Positions 9,509-18,596 of a stretch of 64,000 nucleotides of DNA are shown here, piece by piece. Position 1 is the first letter of the stretch, and each line of letters opens with the position of its first letter. Origin of the DNA: Vibrio diazotrophicus. Lineage in GTDB: Bacteria; Pseudomonadota; Gammaproteobacteria; Enterobacterales; Vibrionaceae. The notes beneath the pieces are model-generated. The model worked only from the letters and a program-made list of their open reading frames with translations, was not told the DNA's origin and did not search any database. The stretch spans positions 1,426,001-1,490,000 of the forward strand of contig NZ_CP151842.1 of assembly GCF_038452265.1 (NCBI RefSeq), in the 5' to 3' direction. The translations under genes were made by a program, and so were the position numbers.

Positions 9509-11110
9509 ATGACATCGAACAACCGTAATAGTATTAACCAGCTTGCTTTGGCCGTTTCTCTTGGCTTATTAGCGGGTTGTAGCCAAACGGGTGACAGCTC
9601 ATCCGGAACCGACTTAGTTCAAACCAAAAAGCCAGTGATGCTGCTAGATCAACCTACACCACCGAGTGCACAGTGGCAATTGGTGTGGGCCGATGAGTTT
9701 GATGGTGACAAAATCAACAAACGTAACTGGAGCCTAGAAGAAAACTGTTGGGGCGGTGGCAATAACGAGCAGCAGTGCTACACCAAACGTGCGCGTAATG
9801 CCTATGTAAAAGATGGCTATTTGCACATTGTGGCGCACAAAGAGAGCTACAGTGGGCCAGATAATCCAGAAGGCAAAGTTGGCGCCGGGGCTAATAAAAC
9901 CCTGCCATTTACTTCGGCACGTCTGCGCTCTAAAGACAAGCGTGACCACAAATATGGCCGCTTTGAAATCCGCGCCAAATTGCCATCTGGGCAGGGAACG
10001 TGGCCAGCAATTTGGATGCTACCGACCGATAACAAATATGGCACTTGGGCGGCCTCTGGTGAAATCGACATCATGGAAGCGGTCAACCTGAAAGCGCAAT
10101 CTGATGCGCCAGGAGCACAAGCGGGCGATGGTGAAAACCGCATATACGGCAGTCTGCACTATGGCAAAGCATGGCCAGATAACGTCTACAGTGGTCAAGG
10201 TGCTTCGCTGCCCAACAACATCAACCCAGCGGATGACTTCCACACCTATGCGATTGAGTGGGAAGAAGGGGAAATTCGTTGGTATGTCGACAACATTCAC
10301 TACGCGATACAAACGCAAGATGAGTGGTACAACCAATATAAAGTCGATGACGCTTTGGTTAACGCCAAAGGCGCAGCACCGTTTGACGAACGTTTCCACC
10401 TGCTGCTCAACCTTGCTGTGGGCGGCTCTTGGTCGGCCAATGCCAACCAAAAAGGAATTGATAAATCGGACTTTCCAAAAACCATGCTGGTGGATTACGT
10501 GAGAGTGTATCGCTGCTCAGCAGATCGCTGGAAAGGCAAAGGCTGTGCGACTATCGGTGAGCAAGCGGTGAAGGTCAAAGGGCATCAAGCGCCTGCGATT
10601 TTGGCGCAAGATGACCGTTACGCCGATGGGACAAACTTAGATATTTTCTCTGAAAGTCTCAACAGTAACTTGGCGTATGGCAGTTACGATCCAATGGACA
10701 TCGTTTCGCACCAAGAAGTGGCCGATGGTGATCACGGCCAAGTGCTGAAAATCACCAAGAAAAACGGCGCGGGTAACCTTTATTTCCGTTCACCCACGAC
10801 TGACGTGAGCCATTGGTTAGAGAGTGGAGAGCTGATCTTTGATATCAAAGTGGAGTCGATGACTGACGGCAGTGAACTGATGGTGAAAATCGACAGTGGT
10901 TGGCCAAAAACCAGTGACATGACGGTGGCGTTGCCAGCGATGGGGCAATGGGGCGAAGTGCGCATCAAGCTGGCGGATTTACTCGCTCAGTCAAACCGCT
11001 TTGTTGCTGGCAATCAAGCGGATCCAACCATGATCAACAACTTATTGGTGTTTGAACCTACGGCTGCGATGACATTCAGTTTGGATAACATTCGTTTCGA
11101 AAAACGCTGA
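9509..11110 (+). CDS. GH16 endo-beta-1,3-glucanase (laminarinase) lipoprotein
   Basis: 533 residues. The N-terminal signal ends in a lipobox (LLAGC, Cys about residue 28), so it is an outer-membrane or surface lipoprotein. The GH16 domain (about 50-345) carries the catalytic motif GEIDIME at residues 184-190, with E185 as nucleophile, D187 assisting and E190 as acid/base. A C-terminal beta-sandwich (about 375-533) resembles galactose-binding/CBM modules and the neighbouring broken lipoprotein. Start ATG 9509 has GGAGG five bases upstream. It should cut laminarin into oligosaccharides at the cell surface, supplying the porin and ABC importer. Confidence 0.93.
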   Translation: MTSNNRNSINQLALAVSLGLLAGCSQTGDSSSGTDLVQTKKPVMLLDQPTPPSAQWQLVWADEFDGDKINKRNWSLEENCWGGGNNEQQCYTKRARNAYVKDGYLHIVAHKESYSGPDNPEGKVGAGANKTLPFTSARLRSKDKRDHKYGRFEIRAKLPSGQGTWPAIWMLPTDNKYGTWAASGEIDIMEAVNLKAQSDAPGAQAGDGENRIYGSLHYGKAWPDNVYSGQGASLPNNINPADDFHTYAIEWEEGEIRWYVDNIHYAIQTQDEWYNQYKVDDALVNAKGAAPFDERFHLLLNLAVGGSWSANANQKGIDKSDFPKTMLVDYVRVYRCSADRWKGKGCATIGEQAVKVKGHQAPAILAQDDRYADGTNLDIFSESLNSNLAYGSYDPMDIVSHQEVADGDHGQVLKITKKNGAGNLYFRSPTTDVSHWLESGELIFDIKVESMTDGSELMVKIDSGWPKTSDMTVALPAMGQWGEVRIKLADLLAQSNRFVAGNQADPTMINNLLVFEPTAAMTFSLDNIRFEKR

Positions 11111-11128
11111 TCAGTACGCACTCGATCG

Positions 11129-11156
11129 AGCTCGTGGTGAACATCACGGGCTTTTT
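11129..11156 (+). terminator. Intrinsic terminator after the GH16 gene
   Basis: AGCTCGTG and CACGGGCT pair over 8 bp (one G-T) with an 8-base loop, followed directly by TTTTT. Confidence 0.8.
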
Positions 11157-11236
11157 CGTTTTTAAGGTAAAAAACGGCTTGAAAGTGTTTCTTCCATTCA
11201 TTGATCAGTGAAATATCAAATTGTGATGAGTATCCG

Positions 11237-11250
11237 AGAAAGCGCTTTCT
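11237..11250. promoter_or_regulatory. Candidate LacI operator, site 4
   Basis: AGAAAGCGCTTTCT, a perfect 14-bp palindrome, 221 bases before the porin start. Confidence 0.7.
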
Positions 11251-11411
11251 TTAATGAGGGTGATCACGGTTTTATCTTAGAAGATCCTTTTATACTTCTC
11301 TTGCACTGAACAAGGCGGTTGAAGCTGATATTTTATTAGCTTCATTGCATAGTTGAACGTGAATTATTGGTTTGCGTTCGCCATTGATGTTCAGTTTTTT
11401 ATAAATAACAA

Positions 11412-11425
11412 AGAAAGCGCTTTCT
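11412..11425. promoter_or_regulatory. Candidate LacI operator, site 5
   Basis: A second perfect AGAAAGCGCTTTCT, 32 bases before the porin start. Its spacing of 175 bases from site 4 would allow DNA looping by a tetrameric or paired LacI protein. Confidence 0.7.
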
Positions 11426-11457
11426 CTTAAGGGCTAATGATGGAACATGGAGTTAAT

Positions 11458-12741
11458 ATGAAACTTTCTAAGCTTACCCTCGCTTGTCTAGTTGCGACTG
11501 CGGGTTTATCCGCAACGCCAGTTGTTCATGCTGAAAAATCTGATGGTTTTGAGTTCCACGGTTACTTCCGTGCGGGGGCTCTCTACAGCAAAAACGACGA
11601 TTTCAAACGTTCAAAATTCCCAGCATCTAAAGAGCGCCTAGGTCGCTTGGGTATTGAATCGGACAACCATTTTGAGCTTGCGCTGCAAAAAAACTTTGAG
11701 AATGATGACGGTCAAAAAATCCGTATCAAGACGCGTGCCGGAGCAGACAACGCACAGTCTGAAGGTAAAAACCAGCTCAGTACGAGCGCAGATGCAGCAA
11801 ACGGTAGTATTGGTATGGTGGAAACCTTTGTTGAGTTTGATGGTGTTAGCGATACGGGTACTATTTGGGGAGGGAAACGTTTTTACGGTAAAGACAACTA
11901 TATCTTTATGACAGACTTCTTCTATACCGATATGTCCGGCACTGGTGTGGGTATTGAAGGTATTGAACTTGGCGGAAACAAATGGGATTTTGCGTATATC
12001 GCCAGTGATAACGCAGAAGATTCATTCTGGGCAACCAACTCGAACAACCCAATGCACTCGGTGCACGTAGGCGTTGATTTTGATGGTGTTGAACTGCACG
12101 CCATGGGTAAATATCTGCCAGACAACTTCGTCGATGGTACAGAATACGCTAGCAACGGTGTTGAGATGACCGCGATTGTTCATTCAGACAAAGTGTTTGG
12201 TCTATCTGACAAAGGCTTTACCAAGTACATCGCTCAGGCAGGTAAAGGCCTTGGCTCAGGTCAGCTACTTGGCGGCACGCTGACTACTTACAACGCATGG
12301 AAACCTGGCAATGGTTCGTTGGAAGGCCCTGCAAAAATGAAAAAAGTCGAAAGCGGTGATGTCTCTGCGCGTGCGTTGGTATGGGGGGGGTACTTCTTTG
12401 AAAATGGCGTGAGCATCTTCCACTCTATCCAAGGTCAATACAACGATCTCGATAACGGTGGCAAAGACAGCTGGGCATCGGCGATGATCCGTCCATCTTT
12501 CCCAGTAACACAAAACTTCGTTATCGCGACAGAAGCGGGCTTCCAGTACAACAAATGGGAAGATTCAAACGGTGTGGGTGACGATGCAACCAACTACAAA
12601 CTGACGGTTGCGCCAACCATTATAGTCCCAACTGGTTTTGGCCCAGCACCTGAAATTCGTTTTCTAGCGACTTACCTAGATGGATCAATGCGTGACAAAG
12701 CAGACGTCCTTGTGGGTATCCAAGCAGACATGTGGTGGTAA
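11458..12741 (+). CDS. LamB-type outer-membrane porin
   Basis: 427 residues from ATG 11458, preferred over 11437 because GGAG lies 7 bases upstream and a normal signal peptide follows (MKLSKLTLACLVATAGLSA, cleavage after VVHA). The start FEFHGYFRAGALYS and the internal GTIWGGKRFYGKDNYIFMTDFFYTDMSG are hallmark maltoporin-family segments, and the final residues end in W as in outer-membrane beta-barrels. Two perfect operators lie upstream. It should admit laminari-oligosaccharides into the periplasm. A general maltodextrin role is possible but less likely here. Confidence 0.9.
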   Translation: MKLSKLTLACLVATAGLSATPVVHAEKSDGFEFHGYFRAGALYSKNDDFKRSKFPASKERLGRLGIESDNHFELALQKNFENDDGQKIRIKTRAGADNAQSEGKNQLSTSADAANGSIGMVETFVEFDGVSDTGTIWGGKRFYGKDNYIFMTDFFYTDMSGTGVGIEGIELGGNKWDFAYIASDNAEDSFWATNSNNPMHSVHVGVDFDGVELHAMGKYLPDNFVDGTEYASNGVEMTAIVHSDKVFGLSDKGFTKYIAQAGKGLGSGQLLGGTLTTYNAWKPGNGSLEGPAKMKKVESGDVSARALVWGGYFFENGVSIFHSIQGQYNDLDNGGKDSWASAMIRPSFPVTQNFVIATEAGFQYNKWEDSNGVGDDATNYKLTVAPTIIVPTGFGPAPEIRFLATYLDGSMRDKADVLVGIQADMWW

Positions 12742-12763
12742 TCCACCTGTAGGGAGTGGTTCT

Positions 12764-13747
12764 TTAGGGGGATCGCCACTCCTGATTTTGCAACTGGCAA
12801 GTCGGGCTACACGGGAGAACTTGTTTTTGTTGCATGAATGCACACCACTGCCATTCATTATGCCGCTGACAACAGCGGCTTTTTTTTTGAGTCATGTATT
12901 GGCGTGGGCTTTGGCCAAATTTCTGCTTAAAGCACTTTGAAAAATAGTTGCTGTCATTGAATCCGCACCGTTCCGCTATTTGCTGAATCGAAACACTAGG
13001 GTCATTACTTAATAGATCACGTCCATAGTTGAGCTGCATTTCACGCAAGTAAAGATTGGGTGAGGTGTTGAGAAACTGCTTAAACAGCCGCTCGAGTTGT
13101 CGCTGGCTGACAAACGCCGCTTGGGCAATTTCTCCGCTGTGAAGGCAGGCATCGGTAAAGTGCTGTTCAATAAAAATTAACGCTCGGCTAAGTGCCAGTG
13201 TGGTTTTCGGCAGATCGTGCGTTTGTTGCTGGTACATGCGTGCAAGGATAATGACCAATTGCTGCATCAAACTGGTGAGCATGGTTTCAAAGCCGTTTTC
13301 CCCTTGTTGGTATTCAATCCGAATCGCGTCAATCAACCGCACTATTTGCGGCAGTTGCCTGCTATCAAGCGTGAGTTTAGCCCGATATTCACCGGTTTGG
13401 CGGGCAATCGGTTCGACCTTAAACATCGCCTGATAGCCCGACAACATCCTCAATGAGGGCGTTTCGAAAAAGGGCGTGCCTGCTTCAAACATCAAGTTAA
13501 TGATTTCCAACTGCTCAACATCTTGAAAGGCGTGCTCAATGTCACCGTTAATCACAAACACATCCCCCGTTCTGAGGGGATAAACGTGCGATGCCACGAC
13601 ATGATTGCCTTTGCCACTGACGACCAAAAACAGCTCAGAAAAGTCGTGTTTGTGCAGGCCAAAATCACTGTGATGGTGGCCATCAACGCAAGCAAATTTT
13701 ACATGCGGATATCGCAGATGCTCCTGCAGTTGATAAATGACGTTCAT
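12764..13747 (-). CDS. AraC-family regulator with cupin sensor domain
   Basis: 327 residues. The N-terminal cupin (about 1-120, with HHHSDFGLHKHDFSELFLVVSG) is a sugar-sensing fold. The C-terminal double helix-turn-helix (about 185-285) includes SIQQIAERCGFNDSNYFSKCFKQKFGQ spread over the second HTH. The last ~42 residues after RQYMTQK are not typical of the family and are encoded across a terminator of the opposite strand. It is divergent from the GH3 gene (111-base gap) and convergent with the porin gene, so it may activate GH3 expression; this is inference. Confidence 0.88.
   Translation of the reverse strand: MNVIYQLQEHLRYPHVKFACVDGHHHSDFGLHKHDFSELFLVVSGKGNHVVASHVYPLRTGDVFVINGDIEHAFQDVEQLEIINLMFEAGTPFFETPSLRMLSGYQAMFKVEPIARQTGEYRAKLTLDSRQLPQIVRLIDAIRIEYQQGENGFETMLTSLMQQLVIILARMYQQQTHDLPKTTLALSRALIFIEQHFTDACLHSGEIAQAAFVSQRQLERLFKQFLNTSPNLYLREMQLNYGRDLLSNDPSVSIQQIAERCGFNDSNYFSKCFKQKFGQSPRQYMTQKKSRCCQRHNEWQWCAFMQQKQVLPCSPTCQLQNQEWRSP
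12862..12888 (+). terminator. Intrinsic terminator of the porin transcript
   Basis: GCCGCTG, loop ACAA, CAGCGGC, then nine T. It lies inside the 3' end of the opposite-strand AraC gene. Confidence 0.88.
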
Positions 13748-13858
13748 GTCGTTATTTTCCTTTTATTGGTCGGTATGTTGGTAGAAATACGCACTTGGCA
13801 AGCTTACACTGAAGCTCATTCAATGAGAATGCCAAAAGCAAAATAAAGCGATAGAGCG

Positions 13859-16675
13859 ATGAGAAATCCAGCGATAGACAAAGCGCAGCAAGAACTGGTG
13901 TCGGTGAGCCGTAAAGCGGCGACAGAAGGCATCGTCTTGCTAAAAAATGACGACCAAGCCCTTCCTATTCAGCCATCAGAGGTGGTTTCTCTGTTTGGCC
14001 GCTGTCAAGTGGATACCTACCGCAGTGGCACAGGGTCTGGCGGGGCGGTCAATGTGCCGTATGCCGTTAATGCACTGCAAGGGCTGCAATCCAATGCATC
14101 GTTTACGCTGAATCAGGCGCTGATCGCGACCTATCAAGCTTGGCTGTCGCATCATCCATTTGATGACGGCGGCGGTGGTTGGGCGGCTGAGCCGTGGTTT
14201 CAACATGAAATGCCATTGACCGATGAGGTGGTGGCACAGGCTGCGTTGCAGTCTGACAAAGCGATCGTGTTTATTGGTCGCACTGCCGGTGAAGATAAAG
14301 ATTACGCCGATGAAGCAGGCAGCTACCGCTTAACCGAGCTGGAATCGGACATGCTAACCAAAGTGTGCCGTCACTTTACGGCGGTGATCGTGGTGATGAA
14401 CGTGACCAATATTATCGATATGTCGTGGTTAACTGACCTTGAAAACCATCAATCGATCAAAGCAGTTCTCTACAGCTGGGCGGCGGGGATGGAAGGGGGC
14501 CACGCGCTGGCCGATGTGCTCTCTGGCGCTGTTTCTCCCAGTGGTCGTTTGACCGACACCATTGCCTATCGTTTGCAAGATTACCCTTCATCTGCCCATT
14601 TTGGCCGCAAAGACTTCAACCCCTATGCTGAAGATATATACGTCGGCTATCGATACTTTGAAACCTTTGCCCCAGAGGAGGTGCAGTTTGAGTTTGGTGC
14701 TGGGTTATCTTACACCCAATTTGAACGCCGTTTGGTTCAGTGCTCTGTTGACGTAGCCGATGCTGGCGGCGATCTCAGCAATGCCAACGCGCTGACGTTT
14801 GATATTGAGGTTCGTAATGTAGGCCAACAATTTAGCAGCAAAGAAGTAGTGCAGGTCTATGTGGAAGCGCCGCAAGGAAAACTCGGTAAACCCGCACGTG
14901 TGCTGTGTGGTTTTGATAAAAGCGGTGAAATTGCACCGAATGGCCGTGAAAGAGTGAAAATTACCGTGCCTTTATGGGCCTTGGCTTCCTTTGACGACAG
15001 CGGTGTGACAGGGTACAAAAACAGTTATGTGTTGGAAGCGGGTGAATACCGTTTCTACCTTGGGGGGAGCGTACGCCAAGCCGAGCTGGTTGATGCCGTG
15101 TGGCAACTCGACCAACTGCGGGTGCTAGAAACCCTTTCAGAAGCCTGTGCCCCAACGCGTGAGTTTGAACGCCTAGTGCCAGCCGAGCGCCAAGCCAATG
15201 GCGTCTATAAAACTAGGTATCAGCCTGTGCCACTGCGTACGGTGGAGCTGGCGCAACGAATTGAAGCCAACTTGCCGCCAACCTATGCTTTTACGGGCGA
15301 TCAAGGGATTAAGTTGGTCGATGTTGCAAAAGGACACGCTGATTTAGAAGCCTTCATTGCCCAACTGACGCCAGCGCAATTGGCGACTCTTGTTCGTGGA
15401 GAAGGCATGTGCAGCCCGAAAGTGACACCGGGCACTGCGGCTGCATTTGGCGGGGTGTGTGATTCGCTATTTGGACTGGGCATTCCGGCGGCCGCGGCGG
15501 CCGATGGTCCGTCGGGGATTCGCATGGACAGCGGTCATCAAGCGACGCAAGTACCGATTGGAACGCTGCTTGCCTGCACGTGGAACTCGGCGCTCAATCA
15601 GCTACTGTATTATCTGGTTGGCCAAGAATTGCAAGCTTACCAAATCGATACGTTACTTGGCCCAGGCATCAATATTCATCGCCATCCACTCAATGGCCGT
15701 AATTTCGAATATTTCTCCGAAGATCCGTTATTAACGGGTTGGATCGCGGCTGCGCAAACCACAGGTTTAAAACAAGCGGGCGTTTCTGGCACCATCAAAC
15801 ACTTCGCAGCGAACGATCAAGAAACCGCACGAATGGATGTAGATAGCGTGATGTCACAGCGCGCGCTGCGTGAAATCCACATCAAACCGTTTGAAATGAC
15901 GGTGAAGTATGGTCAGGCGTCTACCATCATGACCGCTTACAATCCGATCAACGGTCATTGGGCGGCTTCCAACTATGATCTGAATACCACCATCTTGCGT
16001 GGTGAATGGGGTTACACTGGCATTGTGATGACCGACTGGTGGGCCAAAATGAATCACCCCGTTGACGGAGGTGAAGAGAGTAAGCGCTTCACTGGCTACA
16101 TGCTACGAGCGCAAAATGATCTCTACATGGTAGTGGAAAACGAAGCAGCCGAGCGTAACCCGATGGAAGATGACTCCTTGCAGGCGCTCGCGCAAGGTGA
16201 GTTAACGTTGGGCGAATTGCAGCGCAGTGCGATGAACATCTGCCGTTTTATTTTGAATGCACCAGTTATGCAAAGACCGTTGCAGGCGTATCATGCGGTG
16301 AAAGCTTTTGCGCCACTTTCGGCTCAGGCGCGCCACGCAGTGCCTGAAACGGCACCAATCTGCTTTGCGGATCAAACCATTGAACTCAACAGCCAAGAAT
16401 CCATCCAATGTTTGTTGCAGGTAGAAAACAGCGGTACTTACCTTTGTTTTGCTCAGATGGCCTATGATCGAGAAGCTCTGGCGCAATCTTCTTGCAGTTT
16501 GAGCATCAATGGTGAATTTGCTATGTCACTGCCCATCAACGGTAACAACGGCAAGACTACCATGGTTCAAGGGCGAGCTATCTATCTGCCATCTGGTGTT
16601 TATTGGTTAGAATGTCAGTTCGTTAAAAAAGGCGCAGAGTTACAAACCTTATGTTTTGAGAAACAAGTGGAATAG
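13859..16675 (+). CDS. GH3 beta-glucosidase with permuted domain order
   Basis: 938 residues, no signal peptide. Domains are in reversed order compared with most GH3 enzymes: the C-type alpha/beta-sandwich domain comes first (about 15-270; EGIVLLKNDDQALPI, GRLTDTIAYR), then an FnIII-like domain (about 300-410), then the TIM-barrel N-type domain (about 490-760). The barrel holds HFAANDQETAR and GIVMTDWW, whose Asp (about residue 726) is the expected nucleophile. A final ~130-residue sandwich closes the protein. Reversed GH3 enzymes are known from Ruminococcus and Butyrivibrio. It probably hydrolyses short beta-glucans to glucose in the cytoplasm. No AGAAAGCG operator was seen directly upstream. 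Confidence 0.9.
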   Translation: MRNPAIDKAQQELVSVSRKAATEGIVLLKNDDQALPIQPSEVVSLFGRCQVDTYRSGTGSGGAVNVPYAVNALQGLQSNASFTLNQALIATYQAWLSHHPFDDGGGGWAAEPWFQHEMPLTDEVVAQAALQSDKAIVFIGRTAGEDKDYADEAGSYRLTELESDMLTKVCRHFTAVIVVMNVTNIIDMSWLTDLENHQSIKAVLYSWAAGMEGGHALADVLSGAVSPSGRLTDTIAYRLQDYPSSAHFGRKDFNPYAEDIYVGYRYFETFAPEEVQFEFGAGLSYTQFERRLVQCSVDVADAGGDLSNANALTFDIEVRNVGQQFSSKEVVQVYVEAPQGKLGKPARVLCGFDKSGEIAPNGRERVKITVPLWALASFDDSGVTGYKNSYVLEAGEYRFYLGGSVRQAELVDAVWQLDQLRVLETLSEACAPTREFERLVPAERQANGVYKTRYQPVPLRTVELAQRIEANLPPTYAFTGDQGIKLVDVAKGHADLEAFIAQLTPAQLATLVRGEGMCSPKVTPGTAAAFGGVCDSLFGLGIPAAAAADGPSGIRMDSGHQATQVPIGTLLACTWNSALNQLLYYLVGQELQAYQIDTLLGPGINIHRHPLNGRNFEYFSEDPLLTGWIAAAQTTGLKQAGVSGTIKHFAANDQETARMDVDSVMSQRALREIHIKPFEMTVKYGQASTIMTAYNPINGHWAASNYDLNTTILRGEWGYTGIVMTDWWAKMNHPVDGGEESKRFTGYMLRAQNDLYMVVENEAAERNPMEDDSLQALAQGELTLGELQRSAMNICRFILNAPVMQRPLQAYHAVKAFAPLSAQARHAVPETAPICFADQTIELNSQESIQCLLQVENSGTYLCFAQMAYDREALAQSSCSLSINGEFAMSLPINGNNGKTTMVQGRAIYLPSGVYWLECQFVKKGAELQTLCFEKQVE

Positions 16676-16829
16676 GTGCGAACAATTTTCGTCAAATTTA
16701 GCTGTGAATTTTGTGTGTCCTTTTTGGGGTATGAGTATGTATGGAGCATTAGTAGTATGTACCCTTAGTGAATTTGGTTAAGTATTAGTTCATTTAAAAT
16801 TAATAATTAAAGACTCGCGTCACGTTAAA

Positions 16830-16843
16830 AGAAAGCGCTTTCT
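16830..16843. promoter_or_regulatory. Candidate LacI operator, site 6
   Basis: AGAAAGCGCTTTCT, a perfect palindrome 37 bases before the MalM-like gene. It ties that gene to the beta-glucan regulon. Confidence 0.7.
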
Positions 16844-16880
16844 TGTATGGTTTTGAGTAATAAATTCTGAGGAAAACGAT

Positions 16881-17759
16881 ATGAAGTTGTTAACTATTAT
16901 ATTACTTGCAGTTCTGAGTGTAGCTTGTTCGAATTCAACATTGGTTGAAAATAAGCTGTATAAGGAAATCCCTGACAGGCTAGCACTAAAAGAGCATCAT
17001 TATGTGGCTCTAAATGAAATTCGATATAAACAGCTGCCTGAGGTCGGTGATATAGAACTTAATGTATCTAGTTCCAATGACATTATTAGACTCGACTCTA
17101 ATTATTCTTATGTAGAAGGTATTAAACTTCCTGTAAGCTCAAGTGATATTGGAGTTAGTGTTTATTCACCAATTGATGACAACGGTGTATTTTTGCCTTC
17201 TATCTTGGTACTAGATGAAAACTTCAAGCTTTTAGATTTTCTTGGAACTAGTAATAATTTTTATACACCAAAGAGTTTATTTAAAGCAGAAGGATATTAT
17301 AGCGAATATAGACTTCATCAAGTTTATCCTAATGGCAAAAATCCTAGCTACTTAGTATTTTTTACGGATGTGGAAAAACTGAATTTAGATTCTCCTAAAC
17401 CGTTAAGAGTGATCAATGATATGGCGATCCGTGCTGGTGATATTGAAGCAAATATACTGGATGCTTCAAATAGTAATATCCAATATAGAAAAATTGGTAG
17501 GATATACCTAGAAATAGAATTAGAACACTTTAGTAATCCTTATGAGAGAGTAAAAGAGCAGAAGGTTATTAGTAATATTCCTTCATCTTTTAAGTGGAGT
17601 GAATCCAAAGATGATGAATCTAAGTACTACTATGAGATGATTAAAAATTTCGTTCGTAAAGGGTATTTTTCAAAAGCTGCTACGTATATGGAAGAAGCAG
17701 AGAACAAAGGAGTTGAAGGTGTTAGAGAGTTATTTGTTCTTGAGGTAAATAATTACTGA
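16881..17759 (+). CDS. MalM-like periplasmic lipoprotein
   Basis: 292 residues with a lipoprotein signal (LLAVLSVAC, Cys about residue 17). The middle (PVSSSDIGVSVYSPIDDNG, then PSILVLDENFKLLDF and YLVFFTDVEKL) follows the order of MalM, the maltose-operon periplasmic protein. The C-terminal helical hairpin (ESKYYYEMIKNFVRKGYFSKAATYMEEAE) matches the MalM tail (ESYFNTAIKNAVAKGD... in E. coli, from memory). Start ATG 16881 has GAGGAAAA upstream. Codon use is more AT-rich than the rest of the locus. MalM function is poorly known; here it sits behind a beta-glucan operator, not in a maltose operon. Confidence 0.8.
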   Translation: MKLLTIILLAVLSVACSNSTLVENKLYKEIPDRLALKEHHYVALNEIRYKQLPEVGDIELNVSSSNDIIRLDSNYSYVEGIKLPVSSSDIGVSVYSPIDDNGVFLPSILVLDENFKLLDFLGTSNNFYTPKSLFKAEGYYSEYRLHQVYPNGKNPSYLVFFTDVEKLNLDSPKPLRVINDMAIRAGDIEANILDASNSNIQYRKIGRIYLEIELEHFSNPYERVKEQKVISNIPSSFKWSESKDDESKYYYEMIKNFVRKGYFSKAATYMEEAENKGVEGVRELFVLEVNNY

Positions 17760-17762
17760 TAA

Positions 17763-17789
17763 GCCAACTGCGTTAGCAGTTGGCTTTTT
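17763..17789 (+). terminator. Intrinsic terminator after the MalM-like gene
   Basis: GCCAACTGC, loop GTTA, GCAGTTGGC, then TTTTT. The stop codon of the opposite-strand transposase lies in this hairpin, so the IS edge is here or nearby. Confidence 0.85.
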
Positions 17790-18570
17790 CATGCACCTCA
17801 TTCGGAGTTCTCATCCCAAGGCTAAGGTGCGGTCTCATATTGTTATAGATGTTGATTGATTCCTTTACCAACTGCTTAAGCTCAACGATATCCTTACACT
17901 CATGAAGTAAAAACTCTTGTTTCAGGATGCCGTTTACTCTTTCTGCTAACGCATTCTGATAGCAGTCATAACCATCCGTCATTGATGGCTTGATTGTGCC
18001 TTTTTTCAATCTATCTTGGTAAACTCCTGAGCAATATTGAAGCCCGCGATCTGAATGATGGATACACGAGCAACCGTACCGACGTGTTCTTATCGCCATA
18101 TCTAAAGCCTTTACAACATCCGTCGCTTTCATTTCATTGCTAAGTTCATAACCCATAATTTTACGACTAAAGGCATCAGTCACTAACGAGAGATAATGCA
18201 CGCCTTCATCAGATTGGACATAGGTTATGTCGCTCACCAACACATCTTCGGGATGACGAGGCTTGTAGTCCTTCAGCAAGTTAGGATGTTTTTTCATCCA
18301 ATGTCGACTATTTGTCGTCTTCGTAAAACTGCGCTTAGGTTGAACGAGAAGGCGTTCATCACGTAAGTAATCGAAAAGTGCATCTCTACCTAGTTTGATC
18401 CCTTGTTCTTGAAGCTTGGGTTTAAGTAAGGAATACAATTTTCTAGTCCCTATTCGAGGCATATAACGCCGAAGTTCTAGAACCCTCTGTTTGATAGGGA
18501 TGAGCTCTACCTGACGGTGAGCGGCTCGCTTTTCTCTTTGATAAACGCTTTGCCTCGATATACCGCACAA
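17773..18570 (-). CDS. IS3-family transposase OrfB
   Basis: 265 residues from TTG 18570 as an isolated frame; it is normally made as an OrfAB fusion. The integrase core has the DDE residues in VSDITYV, HHSDRGLQY and NALAERVNGILK. The frame is open upstream into orfA, and a CAAAAAC run at the end of orfA gives a possible -1 slip site. No obvious partner for the right-hand terminal repeat was found at the left edge, so this end may be trimmed. Confidence 0.9.
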   Translation of the reverse strand: MCGISRQSVYQREKRAAHRQVELIPIKQRVLELRRYMPRIGTRKLYSLLKPKLQEQGIKLGRDALFDYLRDERLLVQPKRSFTKTTNSRHWMKKHPNLLKDYKPRHPEDVLVSDITYVQSDEGVHYLSLVTDAFSRKIMGYELSNEMKATDVVKALDMAIRTRRYGCSCIHHSDRGLQYCSGVYQDRLKKGTIKPSMTDGYDCYQNALAERVNGILKQEFLLHECKDIVELKQLVKESINIYNNMRPHLSLGMRTPNEVHEKANC

Positions 18571-18596
18571 CTTACAGACTCGGGCTAGGCTCAGTC

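Noticed and set aside
10019..10450. Minus-strand 143-codon frame in the GH16 gene
   Set aside because: Shadow of the GH16 catalytic domain; no support.
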